A DNA stretch of 64,000 nt from Dyella marensis (GTDB lineage Bacteria; Pseudomonadota; Gammaproteobacteria; Xanthomonadales; Rhodanobacteraceae), in NCBI RefSeq assembly GCF_900112865.1, contig NZ_FONH01000013.1:1-64000 (forward strand), in the 5' to 3' direction. This document shows, one piece after another, positions 8,978-20,002 of this stretch (position 1 is the first letter of the stretch; every line of letters begins with the position of its first letter). Below the pieces are notes generated by a model. That model made no database searches. It had not been told where the DNA came from and was given only the letters and a program-made list of their open reading frames with translations. A program made the translations under genes and the position numbers.

Positions 8978-9009
8978 AAAAAAGCCGCGCGTCACGGGAC
9001 GCGCGGCTT
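8978..9009 (-). terminator. Intrinsic terminator of thiC
   Basis: Read on the minus strand, a 12-bp GC-rich stem (AAGCCGCGCGTC with its complement, loop ccgt) is followed by a run of T residues. It begins 24 bases after the thiC stop. It occupies most of the gap between thiC and the DUF2333-like gene. Confidence 0.88.
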
Positions 9010-9032
9010 CGATCGGCCATGGGCCTGGAGGC

Positions 9033-11064
<2,032 letters not shown>

Positions 11065-11138
11065 CTTCCAGAAGGCTGATATTCAAGCACGAATCGCCGG
11101 ATACGGGCGAGTACGCGGCGTGAAGGCGGGAGGATGGA

Positions 11139-11789
11139 TCAGCGCGGCAGGTAGGCGCGCAGGAAGGTCGACACACCCGCGCGGGCGTTCGCTTCCACCT
11201 CGCTGGCGAAGGCGTCCTGGCAGCCGTCGCAGCCGAACATGCGGCGCAGCACGAGGTCGCCCTTGATCAGGGCCAGGAACTGCACGCTGGCCTGGGCGAC
11301 GTTCTCGATCTCCAGCCTGCCGTCGTCAACCGCCTGTTGGAGCAGGCGTTCCATCAGCTTGTGCGTGCGGGTGGGGCCTTCTTCCCACAGCAGCTTGCCG
11401 TAGCGGGGATTGCCCTGGCGGCAGTCGCTGAGGATGGCGCGGAAGGTGCCGACGTTCTTCGGGTCGCAGTCGATATGGGCGTGGGTCATGGCCACGCGCA
11501 TCAGCAATTCGCTGATGCCGACGCTCGAGTCGTACTGGTAGGTGTCTTCCGGCAGCAGGTCCTGGATGTGCGCGCGGATGACCTCGCGGAACAGGTTGTC
11601 CTTGTCGCCGAAGTGGCTGTAGACGGTGAGCTTGGACACGCCCGCCTCGGCGGCGACGGCGTCCATGCTGGTGCCGGCGAAGGCGTTGCGCACGAACAGG
11701 CTCTTGGCGGCCTCCAGAATCGCGGCGCGCTTTTCCATGTCCTTCGGGCGGCCAGGACCCTGGGGCTTGGTCTGCGCGATCGTGTTCAT
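11139..11789 (-). CDS. TetR/AcrR-family transcriptional regulator
   Basis: A 216-residue TetR-type repressor. The DNA-binding domain covers residues 18-65 with the usual helix-turn-helix FAGTSMDAVAAEAGVSKLTV followed by YSHFGDKDNLF. The C-terminal half (AcrR-C-like, FGCDGCQDAFA near 185) binds an unknown ligand. It is divergent from the small gene at 11880, with 90 bases between. Regulators of this subtype often control efflux; tolC lies 1.3 kb away, but a link is only a guess. Confidence 0.92.
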   Translation of the reverse strand: MNTIAQTKPQGPGRPKDMEKRAAILEAAKSLFVRNAFAGTSMDAVAAEAGVSKLTVYSHFGDKDNLFREVIRAHIQDLLPEDTYQYDSSVGISELLMRVAMTHAHIDCDPKNVGTFRAILSDCRQGNPRYGKLLWEEGPTRTHKLMERLLQQAVDDGRLEIENVAQASVQFLALIKGDLVLRRMFGCDGCQDAFASEVEANARAGVSTFLRAYLPR

Positions 11790-11814
11790 GCCGTTTTACA
11801 CCTTCACAAAGAGA

Positions 11815-11843
11815 TAACCGGGGTTTAGTATACGCGCCGGTTT
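11815..11843. promoter_or_regulatory. Candidate TetR operator in divergent gap
   Basis: An imperfect inverted repeat, taaccgg (11815-11821) against ccggttta (11837-11844), brackets an AT-rich core containing agtatac. It lies between the TetR gene and the divergent gene at 11880, where an autoregulatory operator is expected. The symmetry is imperfect and the call is tentative. Confidence 0.28.
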
Positions 11844-11879
11844 ACTTATTTTCCACCGCCGTCCTGAACGGCCGACCCC

Positions 11880-12215
11880 ATGACCTCTACTATCGCAGAA
11901 CTCACTCTCAGCGGCCCTTATCGCCACGCCCAGCGCATTCTTGCCGCATGGCTGGAACAGGGGCAGGCACTCGCGCGACGCCGCGCTTTCGCCGTGCGCG
12001 TGGCATTGGCCGCATTGAATGCGACCGAGCGCCATCGCATGGCACGCTGGCTCGCCTGGTTGGCGGTGGCGGCGGAAAGCCGGCGGCAGCCGGCCCTGCT
12101 GCCGCGCATCCGCCTGCTCGACGCGGCGCTCGGCCAGGCCGCGGAAGATGTCTTCGCGCGCCTGCCGGTGGACATCGCCGCCAAGCGGGCGGATAACCAT
12201 CGCCTGACAGCGTAA
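11880..12215 (+). CDS. Small hypothetical protein
   Basis: A 111-residue protein, rich in Ala, Arg and Leu and predicted mostly helical, with no motif I recognise. Support for coding comes from strong G/C preference at third codon positions throughout, matching neighbouring genes, and from its position divergent from the TetR gene. It has no signal peptide or membrane helix. A longer minus-strand frame overlaps it but has poorer codon structure. Confidence 0.55.
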   Translation: MTSTIAELTLSGPYRHAQRILAAWLEQGQALARRRAFAVRVALAALNATERHRMARWLAWLAVAAESRRQPALLPRIRLLDAALGQAAEDVFARLPVDIAAKRADNHRLTA

Positions 12216-12384
12216 GTGTCCGCGGACAGCGCGCTGCGCATGACTTCCGTCAGTTCGTCGCGGTGACTTCCGGCACTTCGTGGGGAAGCAGGCAGGCTCC
12301 AGGCTTTTGAACATTGTCGAGACTGGTCTAAGCGCTTATCCTTTCTGACCTTTTTTCGACTTTTGCACGGGACTCAGGCTGACC

Positions 12385-13044
12385 ATGGCGATGAACTTCG
12401 AACAGGCGCGACAGAACATGGTGGAAAACCAGGTGCGCCCCTGGGAGGTGCTGGACGCGCGCGTGCTCGACGTGCTCGGCCGCCTGCACCGCGACCAGTT
12501 CGTCGCCCCGGAACATCGCGCCCTCGCCTACGCCGACGTCGGCCTGCCGCTCGGCCACGGCGAAACGATGCTGAAGCCGGTGATCGAAGGTCGCGTGCTG
12601 CAGGCGCTGGAGCTGAAGGAAGACGAGCAGGTGCTGGAGATCGGCACGGGTTCGGGCTACCTCACCGCCTGCCTGGCCAGCCTGTCCGCCCACGTCACCA
12701 GCGTGGACATCCATGCCGACTTCATCACCGCCGCCACGCAGCGCCTGGCGCAGGCCGGCATCGATAACGTGACGCTGGCCACCGGCGAGGCGGTCAACGC
12801 CTGGCAGCCGGCCGGTCAGTTCGATGCATTGGTGGTAACCGGCGCGGTGTATGAGATTCCCCAGCGTTTCCTCGGCTGGCTCAAGCCGGGCGGCCGCTTG
12901 CTGGCGGTGCGCGGCGAGTCGCCGGTGCAGCAGATGGTGCTGCTGACCCACCAGGGTGAAGGCCGCTATCGCGAGGAGAGCATCCTCGAGACCGACCTGC
13001 CCTACCTCGTGCATGCCGAGCCGCCACGCAAATTCGTATTCTGA
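12385..13044 (+). CDS. Protein-L-isoaspartate O-methyltransferase family protein
   Basis: A 219-residue SAM-dependent methyltransferase of the Pcm family, which methylates isoaspartyl residues in damaged proteins. Motif I is VLEIGTGSGYLTA near residue 86. The N-terminal MVENQVRPWEVLD and AYADVGLPLGHGETMLKP stretches resemble the Pcm-like proteins found upstream of tolC in Xanthomonadales. An alternative ATG lies two codons downstream (12391). It ends 41 bases before tolC on the same strand. Whether it repairs proteins or has another substrate is not clear. Confidence 0.85.
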   Translation: MAMNFEQARQNMVENQVRPWEVLDARVLDVLGRLHRDQFVAPEHRALAYADVGLPLGHGETMLKPVIEGRVLQALELKEDEQVLEIGTGSGYLTACLASLSAHVTSVDIHADFITAATQRLAQAGIDNVTLATGEAVNAWQPAGQFDALVVTGAVYEIPQRFLGWLKPGGRLLAVRGESPVQQMVLLTHQGEGRYREESILETDLPYLVHAEPPRKFVF

Positions 13045-13085
13045 CTCCACCATTTTTCAGACTTCCATTCCCCACGAGGCAACCC

Positions 13086-14402
13086 ATGCGTTTGAAGCTT
13101 CTGACCCTCGCCCTGGCCCTGACGGCGCTTCCGTTGTCCGGCCACAGCGAGGATTTGCTGGATGCATACCGAGAAGCCCGCGCTAACGATCCGGTGCTGG
13201 CGCAGTCCGATGCGACCCGCCTGTCCACCGGTGAGGGAGTGACGCAGGCACGCGCGCTGCTGCTGCCGCAGTTGAACGCCGGGTTGACCTTCAACCAGTA
13301 CAGCGGCAACAACAGCCAGGACATCGCCGGCGGCCATTCGCGTGCCCGCACGGAGAGCGCCACGCTGAGCCAGAGCGTGCTGGACCTGAGCAAGTGGGCC
13401 GGCCTGAAGACCGCCCGCTCGCAGTCCGACGCGCAGGACCAGCTGTACCAGGCCGCGCTGCAGAACCTCTACGTGCGCGTGACCCAGGCCTATTTCGGCG
13501 TGCTCACCGCGCAGGATTCGCTGACCTTCAACAAGGCCAACGAAGAAGCCTACCGCCAGTCGTACGAGCAGGCGGACCAGCGCTTCAAGGTCGGCCTGGC
13601 CGCGATCACCGACGTGTACCAGGCCAAGTCGTACTACGAGCTGGCCAAGGCGCAGACCATCGCCGCCGAGAACACGCTCAACGACTCCAAGGAAGCGCTG
13701 CGCCAGATCACCGGCCAGCCGGTCGGCGAGCTGAAGAAGCTGCGCGACGACCTGCCGATGGACGCGCCCTCGCCGGCCGATCCGAACACCTGGGTGGATG
13801 AAGCGCTCAAGCACAACCCGAACGTGCTCTCGCAGCAGTACACCGTGGAAGCGGCCGAGCACAACATCAGCGCCGCACGCGCCGGCCACCTGCCGACCAT
13901 CAACGCCACCGTGACCCGCGGCGAGACCACCGCCTGGACCGAGAACGGCGGCGTGGGCATCCCCGGCAACGGCCGCTACGGCACCACCGCCGGCCTGACC
14001 CTGTCGGTGCCGATCTTCGCCGGCGGCGGCACGCAGTCGCGCGTGCGCCAGTCGATCTACGACCGCGACTCGGCGCAGGATTCGCTCGAATCCACCCGTC
14101 GCCAGGTCTCGCGCGACACGCTCAACTATTACCGCTCGGTCGGCGCCGGCATCCTGCAGGTGCAAGCGAACCGCGCCTCGGTGGAATCCGGCCAGAAGGC
14201 GCTGGAAGCCACTCGCGCCGGCTTCGACGTAGGCACGCAGACCATGCTGAACGTGCTCAACGCGATCCAGACCCTGACCCAGGCGCAGAGCAGCTACTCG
14301 CAGGCCCGCCATACCTTCATCCTCAACAAGCTGCAGCTGAAGCAGGCCGCCGGCACCATCGATATGCCCGACCTGGAAGCGGTGAACTCGCTGCTGCAGT
14401 AA
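13086..14402 (+). CDS. tolC: TolC-family outer membrane efflux/secretion channel
   Basis: A 438-residue TolC protein, the trimeric outer-membrane duct for type I secretion and RND/ABC efflux. It begins with a signal peptide (MRLKLLTLALALTALPLSGHS) followed by DLLDAYREARANDPVLAQSD. The two tandem OEP halves have repeated motifs such as LGVLTAQDSLTFN-like helices and the late GFDVGTQTMLNVLNAIQTLT. Length is typical of Xanthomonadales TolC. An aggcaaccc stretch precedes the ATG. A bidirectional terminator follows. Confidence 0.96.
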   Translation: MRLKLLTLALALTALPLSGHSEDLLDAYREARANDPVLAQSDATRLSTGEGVTQARALLLPQLNAGLTFNQYSGNNSQDIAGGHSRARTESATLSQSVLDLSKWAGLKTARSQSDAQDQLYQAALQNLYVRVTQAYFGVLTAQDSLTFNKANEEAYRQSYEQADQRFKVGLAAITDVYQAKSYYELAKAQTIAAENTLNDSKEALRQITGQPVGELKKLRDDLPMDAPSPADPNTWVDEALKHNPNVLSQQYTVEAAEHNISAARAGHLPTINATVTRGETTAWTENGGVGIPGNGRYGTTAGLTLSVPIFAGGGTQSRVRQSIYDRDSAQDSLESTRRQVSRDTLNYYRSVGAGILQVQANRASVESGQKALEATRAGFDVGTQTMLNVLNAIQTLTQAQSSYSQARHTFILNKLQLKQAAGTIDMPDLEAVNSLLQ

Positions 14403-14426
14403 GCGCGGCGCGCAGCGGCAAACGAA

Positions 14427-14453
14427 AAGGCCGGGCAATGCCCGGCCTTTTTT
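14427..14453. terminator. Bidirectional intrinsic terminator between tolC and waaA
   Basis: The stem aggccgggc/gcccggcct with an aat-type loop is followed by TTTTTT on the plus strand and preceded by AAAA, giving a T run on the minus strand. It serves the convergent tolC and waaA genes. Confidence 0.92.
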
Positions 14454-14474
14454 ATCGTCCCGATGTCGGCCAGC

Positions 14475-15740
14475 TCATTCCTGCAGCTGCTTGTCGATCA
14501 GCTCCATCACGCGCTGCACCGCGCCGCGCTCGCTGTCGAACACCACTCGCGCATGCATGCCCATCGACTTGCGCCGCTCCGCGTCGCGCAGCAGCTGCAG
14601 CACGGCGGTGCCCAGCTCGCTGGCATCGGCCAGGCGCACGGCGGCGCCTTCGCTGATCAGGGTCAGGGTGATTTCTTCGAAATTGAAGGTGTGCGGACCC
14701 ACCAGCACCGGCCGCGACAGCGCCGCCGGCTCCAGCACATTGTGCCCGCCGATCGGCACCAGGCTGCCGCCGACGAAGGCCAGGTCGGCCGCGGCGTAGA
14801 ACTGCATCAATTCGCCCATGGCATCGATGACGAACACCTGGTGCGCGGCCGAGGGCACGCGGTCGGCGCTGCGCGTGGCCATGCTGAAGCCGAGGCTGCG
14901 CACCGAGCTCTCCACCAGCCTGAAGCGCTCGGGGTGGCGCGGCGCGATCAGCAGCAGCGCATCCGGCAGCCGCTTGAGCACCTGCAGGTGCGCCTCGAGC
15001 ACCGGCAGCTCCTCGCCCTCGTGCGTGCTGCCGGCGATCCACACCGGCCGCAGGTGGCCCCACTTCCGCCGTAGCTCCTCGCCGGCCTGCACCGCGGCGT
15101 ACGGCACCGGCATGTCGAACTTCAGGTTGCCGCTGACCACGATGCGCGCCGGCTCCACGCCCAGCAGCCGGTAGCGCGCCGCGTCGGTGCGCGACTGCGC
15201 CGCGATCTGGCGCACGCAGCCCAGCGCCGAACGCACCAGCCCCTGCAGCGGCCGGTAGCCGCGCAGCGAGCGCTCGGACAGGCGCGCGTTGACGATCATC
15301 AGCGGGATGCCGCGCTTCTTGCAGGCGAAATAGAGGTTCGGCCAGATCTCCGTTTCGACGATGATCGCCAGCCGCGGCCGCACCCGCTGCATGAAGCGCG
15401 ACACCGCGAACGGCAGGTCGTACGGCAGGTATACGTGGTACACGCTGTCGCCGAACAGCTGGCGCACGCGCTCGGAGCCGGTCGGCGTCACCGTGGTCAC
15501 CACCAGCGGCGCGTTGACGTAGGCCTCGCGCAGCGCCTTGATCAGCGGCTCGGCCGCATTCACCTCGCCCACCGACACCGCATGCACCCAGATGCTGCCG
15601 CGCAGGGTCGGCCCCTGGTAGAAGCCGAAGCGTTCGCGCCAGCGTCGGTGGTAGTCGCGATAGCGCACGCCGCGCGCCAGCAGCCGCATCACGATGATCG
15701 GCGTCACCAGGTACATCGCGAGGGTATAGAGATAGCGCAA
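14475..15740 (-). CDS. waaA: 3-deoxy-D-manno-octulosonic acid transferase
   Basis: WaaA (KdtA) transfers Kdo residues from CMP-Kdo to lipid IVA, the first step of LPS core assembly, at the inner face of the inner membrane. The 421-residue length is typical. A membrane anchor is at 1-20. Family landmarks include SIWVHAVSVGEVNAAEPL, TETIWPNL-like VETEIWPNLYF near 128, SGNLKFDMP near 212, and the C-terminal FVGGSLVPIGGHNVLEPA. It is divergent from the lauroyl-transferase-type gene at 15845, which acts in the same pathway. Confidence 0.97.
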   Translation of the reverse strand: MRYLYTLAMYLVTPIIVMRLLARGVRYRDYHRRWRERFGFYQGPTLRGSIWVHAVSVGEVNAAEPLIKALREAYVNAPLVVTTVTPTGSERVRQLFGDSVYHVYLPYDLPFAVSRFMQRVRPRLAIIVETEIWPNLYFACKKRGIPLMIVNARLSERSLRGYRPLQGLVRSALGCVRQIAAQSRTDAARYRLLGVEPARIVVSGNLKFDMPVPYAAVQAGEELRRKWGHLRPVWIAGSTHEGEELPVLEAHLQVLKRLPDALLLIAPRHPERFRLVESSVRSLGFSMATRSADRVPSAAHQVFVIDAMGELMQFYAAADLAFVGGSLVPIGGHNVLEPAALSRPVLVGPHTFNFEEITLTLISEGAAVRLADASELGTAVLQLLRDAERRKSMGMHARVVFDSERGAVQRVMELIDKQLQE

Positions 15741-15828
15741 CGGCGGGGCTCGGGAGGGCAGGCGCGGCAGTATAGCCAGTGATCCCGTGCGGGGCAGTCG
15801 CGGCTCCGGCCGCGGGCCGCGCTCTTGC

Positions 15829-15834
15829 TACAAT
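15829..15834 (+). promoter_or_regulatory. Probable -10 box for the acyltransferase gene
   Basis: TACAAT lies 10 bases before the ATG at 15845 in an otherwise GC-rich divergent gap. No convincing -35 is seen. If used, the transcript would be nearly leaderless. Confidence 0.35.
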
Positions 15835-15844
15835 CGCCGGCCTC

Positions 15845-16771
15845 ATGCCCGGTACTCCCCGTCCCTCCTTCGATGCCAAGCTGCTCTCGCCGGTCCAGTG
15901 GCCGGCGTGGCTAGGCGTCGGCGTGCTGAAACTGGTCGCGCGGCTGCCGCGCCGCGCGCTGCTGGCCGTGGGCCGCGGGCTCGGTGTGCTGATCCAGCAT
16001 TTCCCTTCGCGCCGGCGGCATATCGCCGAAGTGAACATCGCGCTGTGCTTCCCCGAGCTGTCCGCACCGGAGCAGGCCGCGCTGGTCGACGCGCACCTGC
16101 GCGACATCGGCCTGATGATGATGGAGTTCGCGCTCGGCTGGATGGGCAGCGAGCGTGCGATCGAGCGCGTGCCGGTGACCCTGGAAGGCCTCGAGCATCT
16201 CGAGGCGGCGCGCGCGCAGGGCAAGGGCGTGCTGCTGGTCGGCGGCCATTTCTCGCACCTGGAACTGTGCGCGCGGCTGGTCTCGCGGCACATCCGCATC
16301 GCCGGCATGTACCGGCGCATGGATTCGGCGGTGTTCGAATGGGCCGTGCTGCGCGCGCGCCTGGGCTACGCCGGCGCGATGTTCGACAAGGACGATATCC
16401 GCGGCACGGTGAAGTACCTGCGCAACGGCGGCACGCTGTGGTATGCGCCGGACCAGGACATGCGCAGCAAGGACAACGTGTTCGTGCCGTTCTTCGGCGT
16501 GCCGGCGGCAACCATCAAGGCGACGCATCATCTGGCGCGTCTCTCCGGTGCGCTGGTGATTCCGTTCTTCCATCGGCGCCTGCCCGACGGCGGCGGCTAT
16601 GCGCTGCGCCTGGGCGCACCGCTTGAGAGTTTTCCTAGCGATGACGCCGCACTCGATACCGCACGCGTCAACGCCTGCATCGAGCAGATGGTGCGCGAAG
16701 CGCCCGAGCAATACCTGTGGGTGCATAAGCGCTTCAAGACGCGCCCGCCGGGTAGTCCAGAAGTTTACTGA
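15845..16771 (+). CDS. Lipid A biosynthesis lauroyl/myristoyl-type acyltransferase
   Basis: A 308-residue LpxL/HtrB-family enzyme that adds a secondary acyl chain to lipid A at the inner membrane. The catalytic HX4E motif is in GGHFSHLELCARL near residue 136. LWYAPDQDMRSKDNVFVPFFGVPA is present as the usual DQD block (about 200-220). An amphipathic/hydrophobic N-terminus (about 22-50) suits membrane attachment. I chose the ATG at 15845 (MPGTPRPSF); a longer frame starts at 15779. Divergent from waaA. Which LpxL/LpxM specificity it has is not clear. Confidence 0.93.
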   Translation: MPGTPRPSFDAKLLSPVQWPAWLGVGVLKLVARLPRRALLAVGRGLGVLIQHFPSRRRHIAEVNIALCFPELSAPEQAALVDAHLRDIGLMMMEFALGWMGSERAIERVPVTLEGLEHLEAARAQGKGVLLVGGHFSHLELCARLVSRHIRIAGMYRRMDSAVFEWAVLRARLGYAGAMFDKDDIRGTVKYLRNGGTLWYAPDQDMRSKDNVFVPFFGVPAATIKATHHLARLSGALVIPFFHRRLPDGGGYALRLGAPLESFPSDDAALDTARVNACIEQMVREAPEQYLWVHKRFKTRPPGSPEVY

Positions 16772-16839
16772 GCAGCGACAGGCTCAAGACAGAATATTCC
16801 AGTACAAGGCAAGCGCGTTTTTCCCCACTCTTGCGCGCC

Positions 16840-17754
16840 ATGTCTATTCGTTTGTTCTTGCGCTCACTACGCCATCGACACGATTGGCGTGGCTCCGCGC
16901 CAAAACGTATTGCCTCCGGGCTGAAATACCTGCTGCGCTGCGCACGCATGGCGCCGCGGCAGGCTGCATGGCTGCGCGTCGTGTATGGCTCGCCGCGACT
17001 CACCGCGATCCTTGCGCACGATCCGCGCCTGCTCGAACGCTGGCATCACCACTACATCAACCGCCGCTTCGGCCGCGCGACGCGCATGGCGGTGGCGGCT
17101 GATCACTTCCGCTTCGTGTTCGCGCGGTTGCCCGACGATCTCGCCGACGGCGTCTACCTGCGCGGCCGCCATCGCATCGGCGCGCTCGTGCTCAAGGACG
17201 GCAGCGAACTGCGCATCGAACTGCGCCGCCCCACCGGCCGCAGCCGCGAGGGCGAGCTGGCCTTGTGCCTGACCAACAGCCAGGACCAGGTGCTGTCCTC
17301 GGCCGTGTTCACCGTGGCCGACGACGGACGCGCGCTGCTGATCGGCTGCATGCAGGGCGCCTGCGCGGAACTCGGCCGCGAAGCGGTGCGCGAACTGACC
17401 AAGCAATGCCACGGCCTGCGTCCGAAGAACCTGCTGTTTTCACTGCTATTGGCCTTCGCCAGCGAGTACGGCATCGAACGCGTGCGCGGCGTCGCCAATC
17501 TCGCGCATCCGTTCGCCGGCGAGGCGGACAAGATCAAGGCGGACTACGACGCCTTCTGGCAGGAATGCCAGGGCGAGCCGCTCGCCGACGGCTTCTATGC
17601 GCTGCCCGCGCAGGAACCGCTGCGCGACGAGATGCAGGTGGAAAGCAAGCACCGCTCCGCCTTCCGCAAGCGCGAGGCACTGCGGCGCGAGGCGTGCGAG
17701 CTGCTGGTCGACGCGCTGCGCGGCGAGGCCTGGCCGCTGGAGCGCGCCGCTTGA
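16840..17754 (+). CDS. VirK/YbjX (DUF535) family protein
   Basis: A 304-residue protein of the VirK/YbjX family, implicated in other bacteria in envelope integrity and virulence, though its biochemistry is unknown. Diagnostic stretches are IGCMQGACAELGREAVRELT and HGLRPKNLLFSLLLAFASEY (residues about 170-210), with KADYDAFW further on. The ATG at 16840 is preferred over a TTG at 16831. It follows the acyltransferase on the same strand by 68 bases and faces the LPS glycosyltransferase gene, 10 bases away. Confidence 0.87.
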   Translation: MSIRLFLRSLRHRHDWRGSAPKRIASGLKYLLRCARMAPRQAAWLRVVYGSPRLTAILAHDPRLLERWHHHYINRRFGRATRMAVAADHFRFVFARLPDDLADGVYLRGRHRIGALVLKDGSELRIELRRPTGRSREGELALCLTNSQDQVLSSAVFTVADDGRALLIGCMQGACAELGREAVRELTKQCHGLRPKNLLFSLLLAFASEYGIERVRGVANLAHPFAGEADKIKADYDAFWQECQGEPLADGFYALPAQEPLRDEMQVESKHRSAFRKREALRREACELLVDALRGEAWPLERAA

Positions 17755-17764
17755 GGAAGGAAGG

Positions 17765-18556
17765 CTAGCCGTCCTTGCGCTCCGCCGCGGGGATGCGCGT
17801 TTCCTTCGACTCGACCCGCGTGGCCTCGTAAAGCTTGGCGTACTTCAGGAACGCATAGAACGCGTGGATGCGCGCGGCGATGAAGCCCGCCCAGCCGGAG
17901 CGGTAATGCCCGCGCAGCAGGTAATAGCGGAAGAACGCGGCCCAGGCATTGGTCAGCATGCGCAGGCGCAGGCCGCGCGCGCGGCGGCCGGCAAGATCCG
18001 CCACCTGCAGGCTGGAATAGCGATTGGCCTTGTCCACGCGGCCGGCGATGTCGCGCTCGCCATAGTGGTCCATCACTATGTCCAGCACGCCGACGCTGCC
18101 GTCCACTTCGACTTCCTCGTGCACGCGATGGCGGCTCATGCGCGCACGGCGGCGGTCGAACAGGCGCACATAGTGGTTGAGGCGGCTGCGCGGCGATTGC
18201 CATTGCCAGAAGATCCATTCGCGGCGCCATAGCAGATAGCCGGCATGCGCGGGCTGCTCCAGCACGCGGTGGATCGCTTCGGCGGCACCCGGCGGCATCG
18301 CTTCGTCGGAATCCAGCAGCAGCACCCAGTCGTGCCGGGCCAACTCGATCGCGGCCTGCTTCTGCGCGCTGTAGCCGGCGAAGGGTTGCGTCTCGATGCG
18401 CGCGCCGTAGTGGGCGGCGATGGCGAGCGTGGCGTCGGTCGAACCCGAATCCAGCACCACCACCTCGTCGGCCCAGCGCACGCTGGCCAGGCAGGCGTCC
18501 AGCGTGGCGGCGCTGTTGAACGCGGTCACCACCACCGACAGCGGTTCACGCGCCAT
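17765..18556 (-). CDS. Family 2 glycosyltransferase, WaaE/KdtX-like
   Basis: A 263-residue GT-A glycosyltransferase with N-terminal LSVVVTAFNSAATLDACLAS, nucleotide-sugar motif VVVLDSGSTDAT and a metal-binding LLLDSDEAMP near residue 88. The C-terminal half contains hydrophobic/aromatic helices (AFFRYYLLRGHYRSGWAGF) typical of the WaaE/LgtF branch, which adds glucose to inner-core heptose. The ATG at 18556 overlaps the end of the waaL-like gene by 11 bases, indicating one transcript. A role in LPS core is supported by the neighbourhood; the sugar is inferred. Confidence 0.88.
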   Translation of the reverse strand: MAREPLSVVVTAFNSAATLDACLASVRWADEVVVLDSGSTDATLAIAAHYGARIETQPFAGYSAQKQAAIELARHDWVLLLDSDEAMPPGAAEAIHRVLEQPAHAGYLLWRREWIFWQWQSPRSRLNHYVRLFDRRRARMSRHRVHEEVEVDGSVGVLDIVMDHYGERDIAGRVDKANRYSSLQVADLAGRRARGLRLRMLTNAWAAFFRYYLLRGHYRSGWAGFIAARIHAFYAFLKYAKLYEATRVESKETRIPAAERKDG

Positions 18557-19811
18557 CGCCGGCCTCCGCGACCACATACAGGCTGGCGCACCACAAACCC
18601 AGCACCCAGGCGAACAGCAGGCCCCACCAGGCCGAATAGAAGGCCAGATGCGTGTTCAGCGGAAACAGCATCACGCCCAGCGCCACCGTGGCCGGAAACG
18701 CACGTGCGCGTGCGGCCGGCCCCACCGCGCGCCAGCGGCGCACGGCCAGCACGACGGCGGCCAGCCACAAGGCCAGACCGACCACGCCGGTTTCGCTCAG
18801 CACCTCAAGCACCACCTGATGCGCATGGCAGGCGCCCTCGCCCGCGCCGCAGTTCTCGCCCGTCGCCACGAAGTGGTCGTCCGCCGGCGCGACTTGCCGG
18901 TAGGCGTAGCGATAGCCGCGCACGCCGACACCGTTGAGCGGATGCGCCTCGAACATCCACCAACTGGTGCGCCAGATATCCAGGCGTCCGCTCAGCGCCG
19001 TATCCAGCGCCTGGCTGGAGCCCTGCAGGGCGAGCATGGTTTTCTCCATGCGCGCGTGGAAACGTTCCGAGGTCTTCCACGCCAGCCCGCCGGCCGCCGC
19101 GGCCACCAGTGCGCCGGCGCCGCACAGCAGCAGGAAGCGCCGGGTCGATGCGGCCTCGCGCCAGGCGAATGCCAGCAGCACCAGCGCATAGGTCAGCCAC
19201 GAGGCGCGCGAGCCGGACAGCAGCACCGGCCCCAGCAGGGCCAGCCCGGCCAGCAGCAGCCCCGTCCTGCCCCAGCGCCAGCGCGCCGCCCACAGCGCGA
19301 ACGGCGCCAGCGCCGCCAGCGCGGGCCCTAGCTTGAGATTGCCGGCGCCGAAGATGCCGGACACGCGCTGCTCCTCGGCGTGTCCGCCCAGGCTCCAGCC
19401 GGTCAGCGCCTGCACCCAGGCATCCAGCACCCACACGGCGAGCACGACGGCGACCGCGGCATACAGCGCTTCGAGCTTGCCCTGGCGGCGGATCGCGAAG
19501 CAGGCGTACAGCCCCAGCGGCACGTAGCGCAGCAGCGCCGCCACCGTCGACCAGCTCTTGCCCGGCGCGACCGCGCCGATGCACGACAGCAGCGCCGCAC
19601 CGATGTACGCCCCCAGCAGCCACAGCAGCAGCCGTGCGCCGGCATGCTCGCCCAGCGCGCGCGGATGCCGCGCGAACAGCAGCACCACGCCGAGCAGGCA
19701 GAGCAAGGTGCCCAGCTCCGAACTGCGCCCGAACGGCAGCAGCGCGATCACCAGCCAGAACGGCAGCAGCGGCGAGCGCAGCGCGGCCTTGAGCGCGGGG
19801 AGAACAGGCAT
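18546..19811 (-). CDS. O-antigen ligase / Wzy-type polymerase family membrane protein
   Basis: A 421-residue polytopic inner-membrane protein with about 11-12 hydrophobic helices and a large periplasmic loop (residues about 240-340). The loop has the conserved HPLNGVGVRGYRYAY and HAHQVVLEVLSETGVVGL blocks. The histidine in the second block is the catalytic-type residue of WaaL/Wzy_C proteins. It would join O-antigen to the lipid A core, or polymerise glycan. It overlaps the GT2 gene downstream. WaaL and Wzy are hard to separate by sequence; the core-biosynthesis context favours ligase. Confidence 0.87.
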   Translation of the reverse strand: MPVLPALKAALRSPLLPFWLVIALLPFGRSSELGTLLCLLGVVLLFARHPRALGEHAGARLLLWLLGAYIGAALLSCIGAVAPGKSWSTVAALLRYVPLGLYACFAIRRQGKLEALYAAVAVVLAVWVLDAWVQALTGWSLGGHAEEQRVSGIFGAGNLKLGPALAALAPFALWAARWRWGRTGLLLAGLALLGPVLLSGSRASWLTYALVLLAFAWREAASTRRFLLLCGAGALVAAAAGGLAWKTSERFHARMEKTMLALQGSSQALDTALSGRLDIWRTSWWMFEAHPLNGVGVRGYRYAYRQVAPADDHFVATGENCGAGEGACHAHQVVLEVLSETGVVGLALWLAAVVLAVRRWRAVGPAARARAFPATVALGVMLFPLNTHLAFYSAWWGLLFAWVLGLWCASLYVVAEAGDGA

Positions 19812-19864
19812 GCGGGAACCCGGTGGGAAAGCCGGGGCATTGTAGGCGAGCCGCCACCCTGCCC

Positions 19865-19995
19865 GTCATTCCGGCGCAGGCCGGAATCCAGTGACGTCAC
19901 AGTCGGACTGTTGCGGCAGCCCCAGGGCTATGCTCGTGGCGTCTACATCTTCAGGCGGCGCCCCGTTACTGGATTCCGGCCTGCGCCGGAATGAC
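19865..19995. repeat. Inverted pair of palindromic repeat family B, copy 2
   Basis: Two exactly complementary 27-base arms (19865-19891, 19969-19995) are identical to the core of the pair at 3095-3241. They enclose 77 bases of unrelated sequence. The pair fills most of the gap between the GT4 gene and the O-antigen ligase gene, both read on the minus strand, and ends 8 bases from the GT4 stop. Confidence 0.88.
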
Positions 19996-20002
19996 GAGCG
20001 GG

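Noticed and set aside
12217..12228. TGTCCGCGGACA as a LexA-like operator
   Set aside because: It is a perfect 12-base palindrome but lies just after a stop codon, does not fit the known gammaproteobacterial LexA consensus, and such GC palindromes are common here.
12241..12290. Two similar tgacttccg-containing segments as a tandem repeat or CRISPR-like start
   Set aside because: Only two imperfect copies with no regular spacers; no cas genes in the window.
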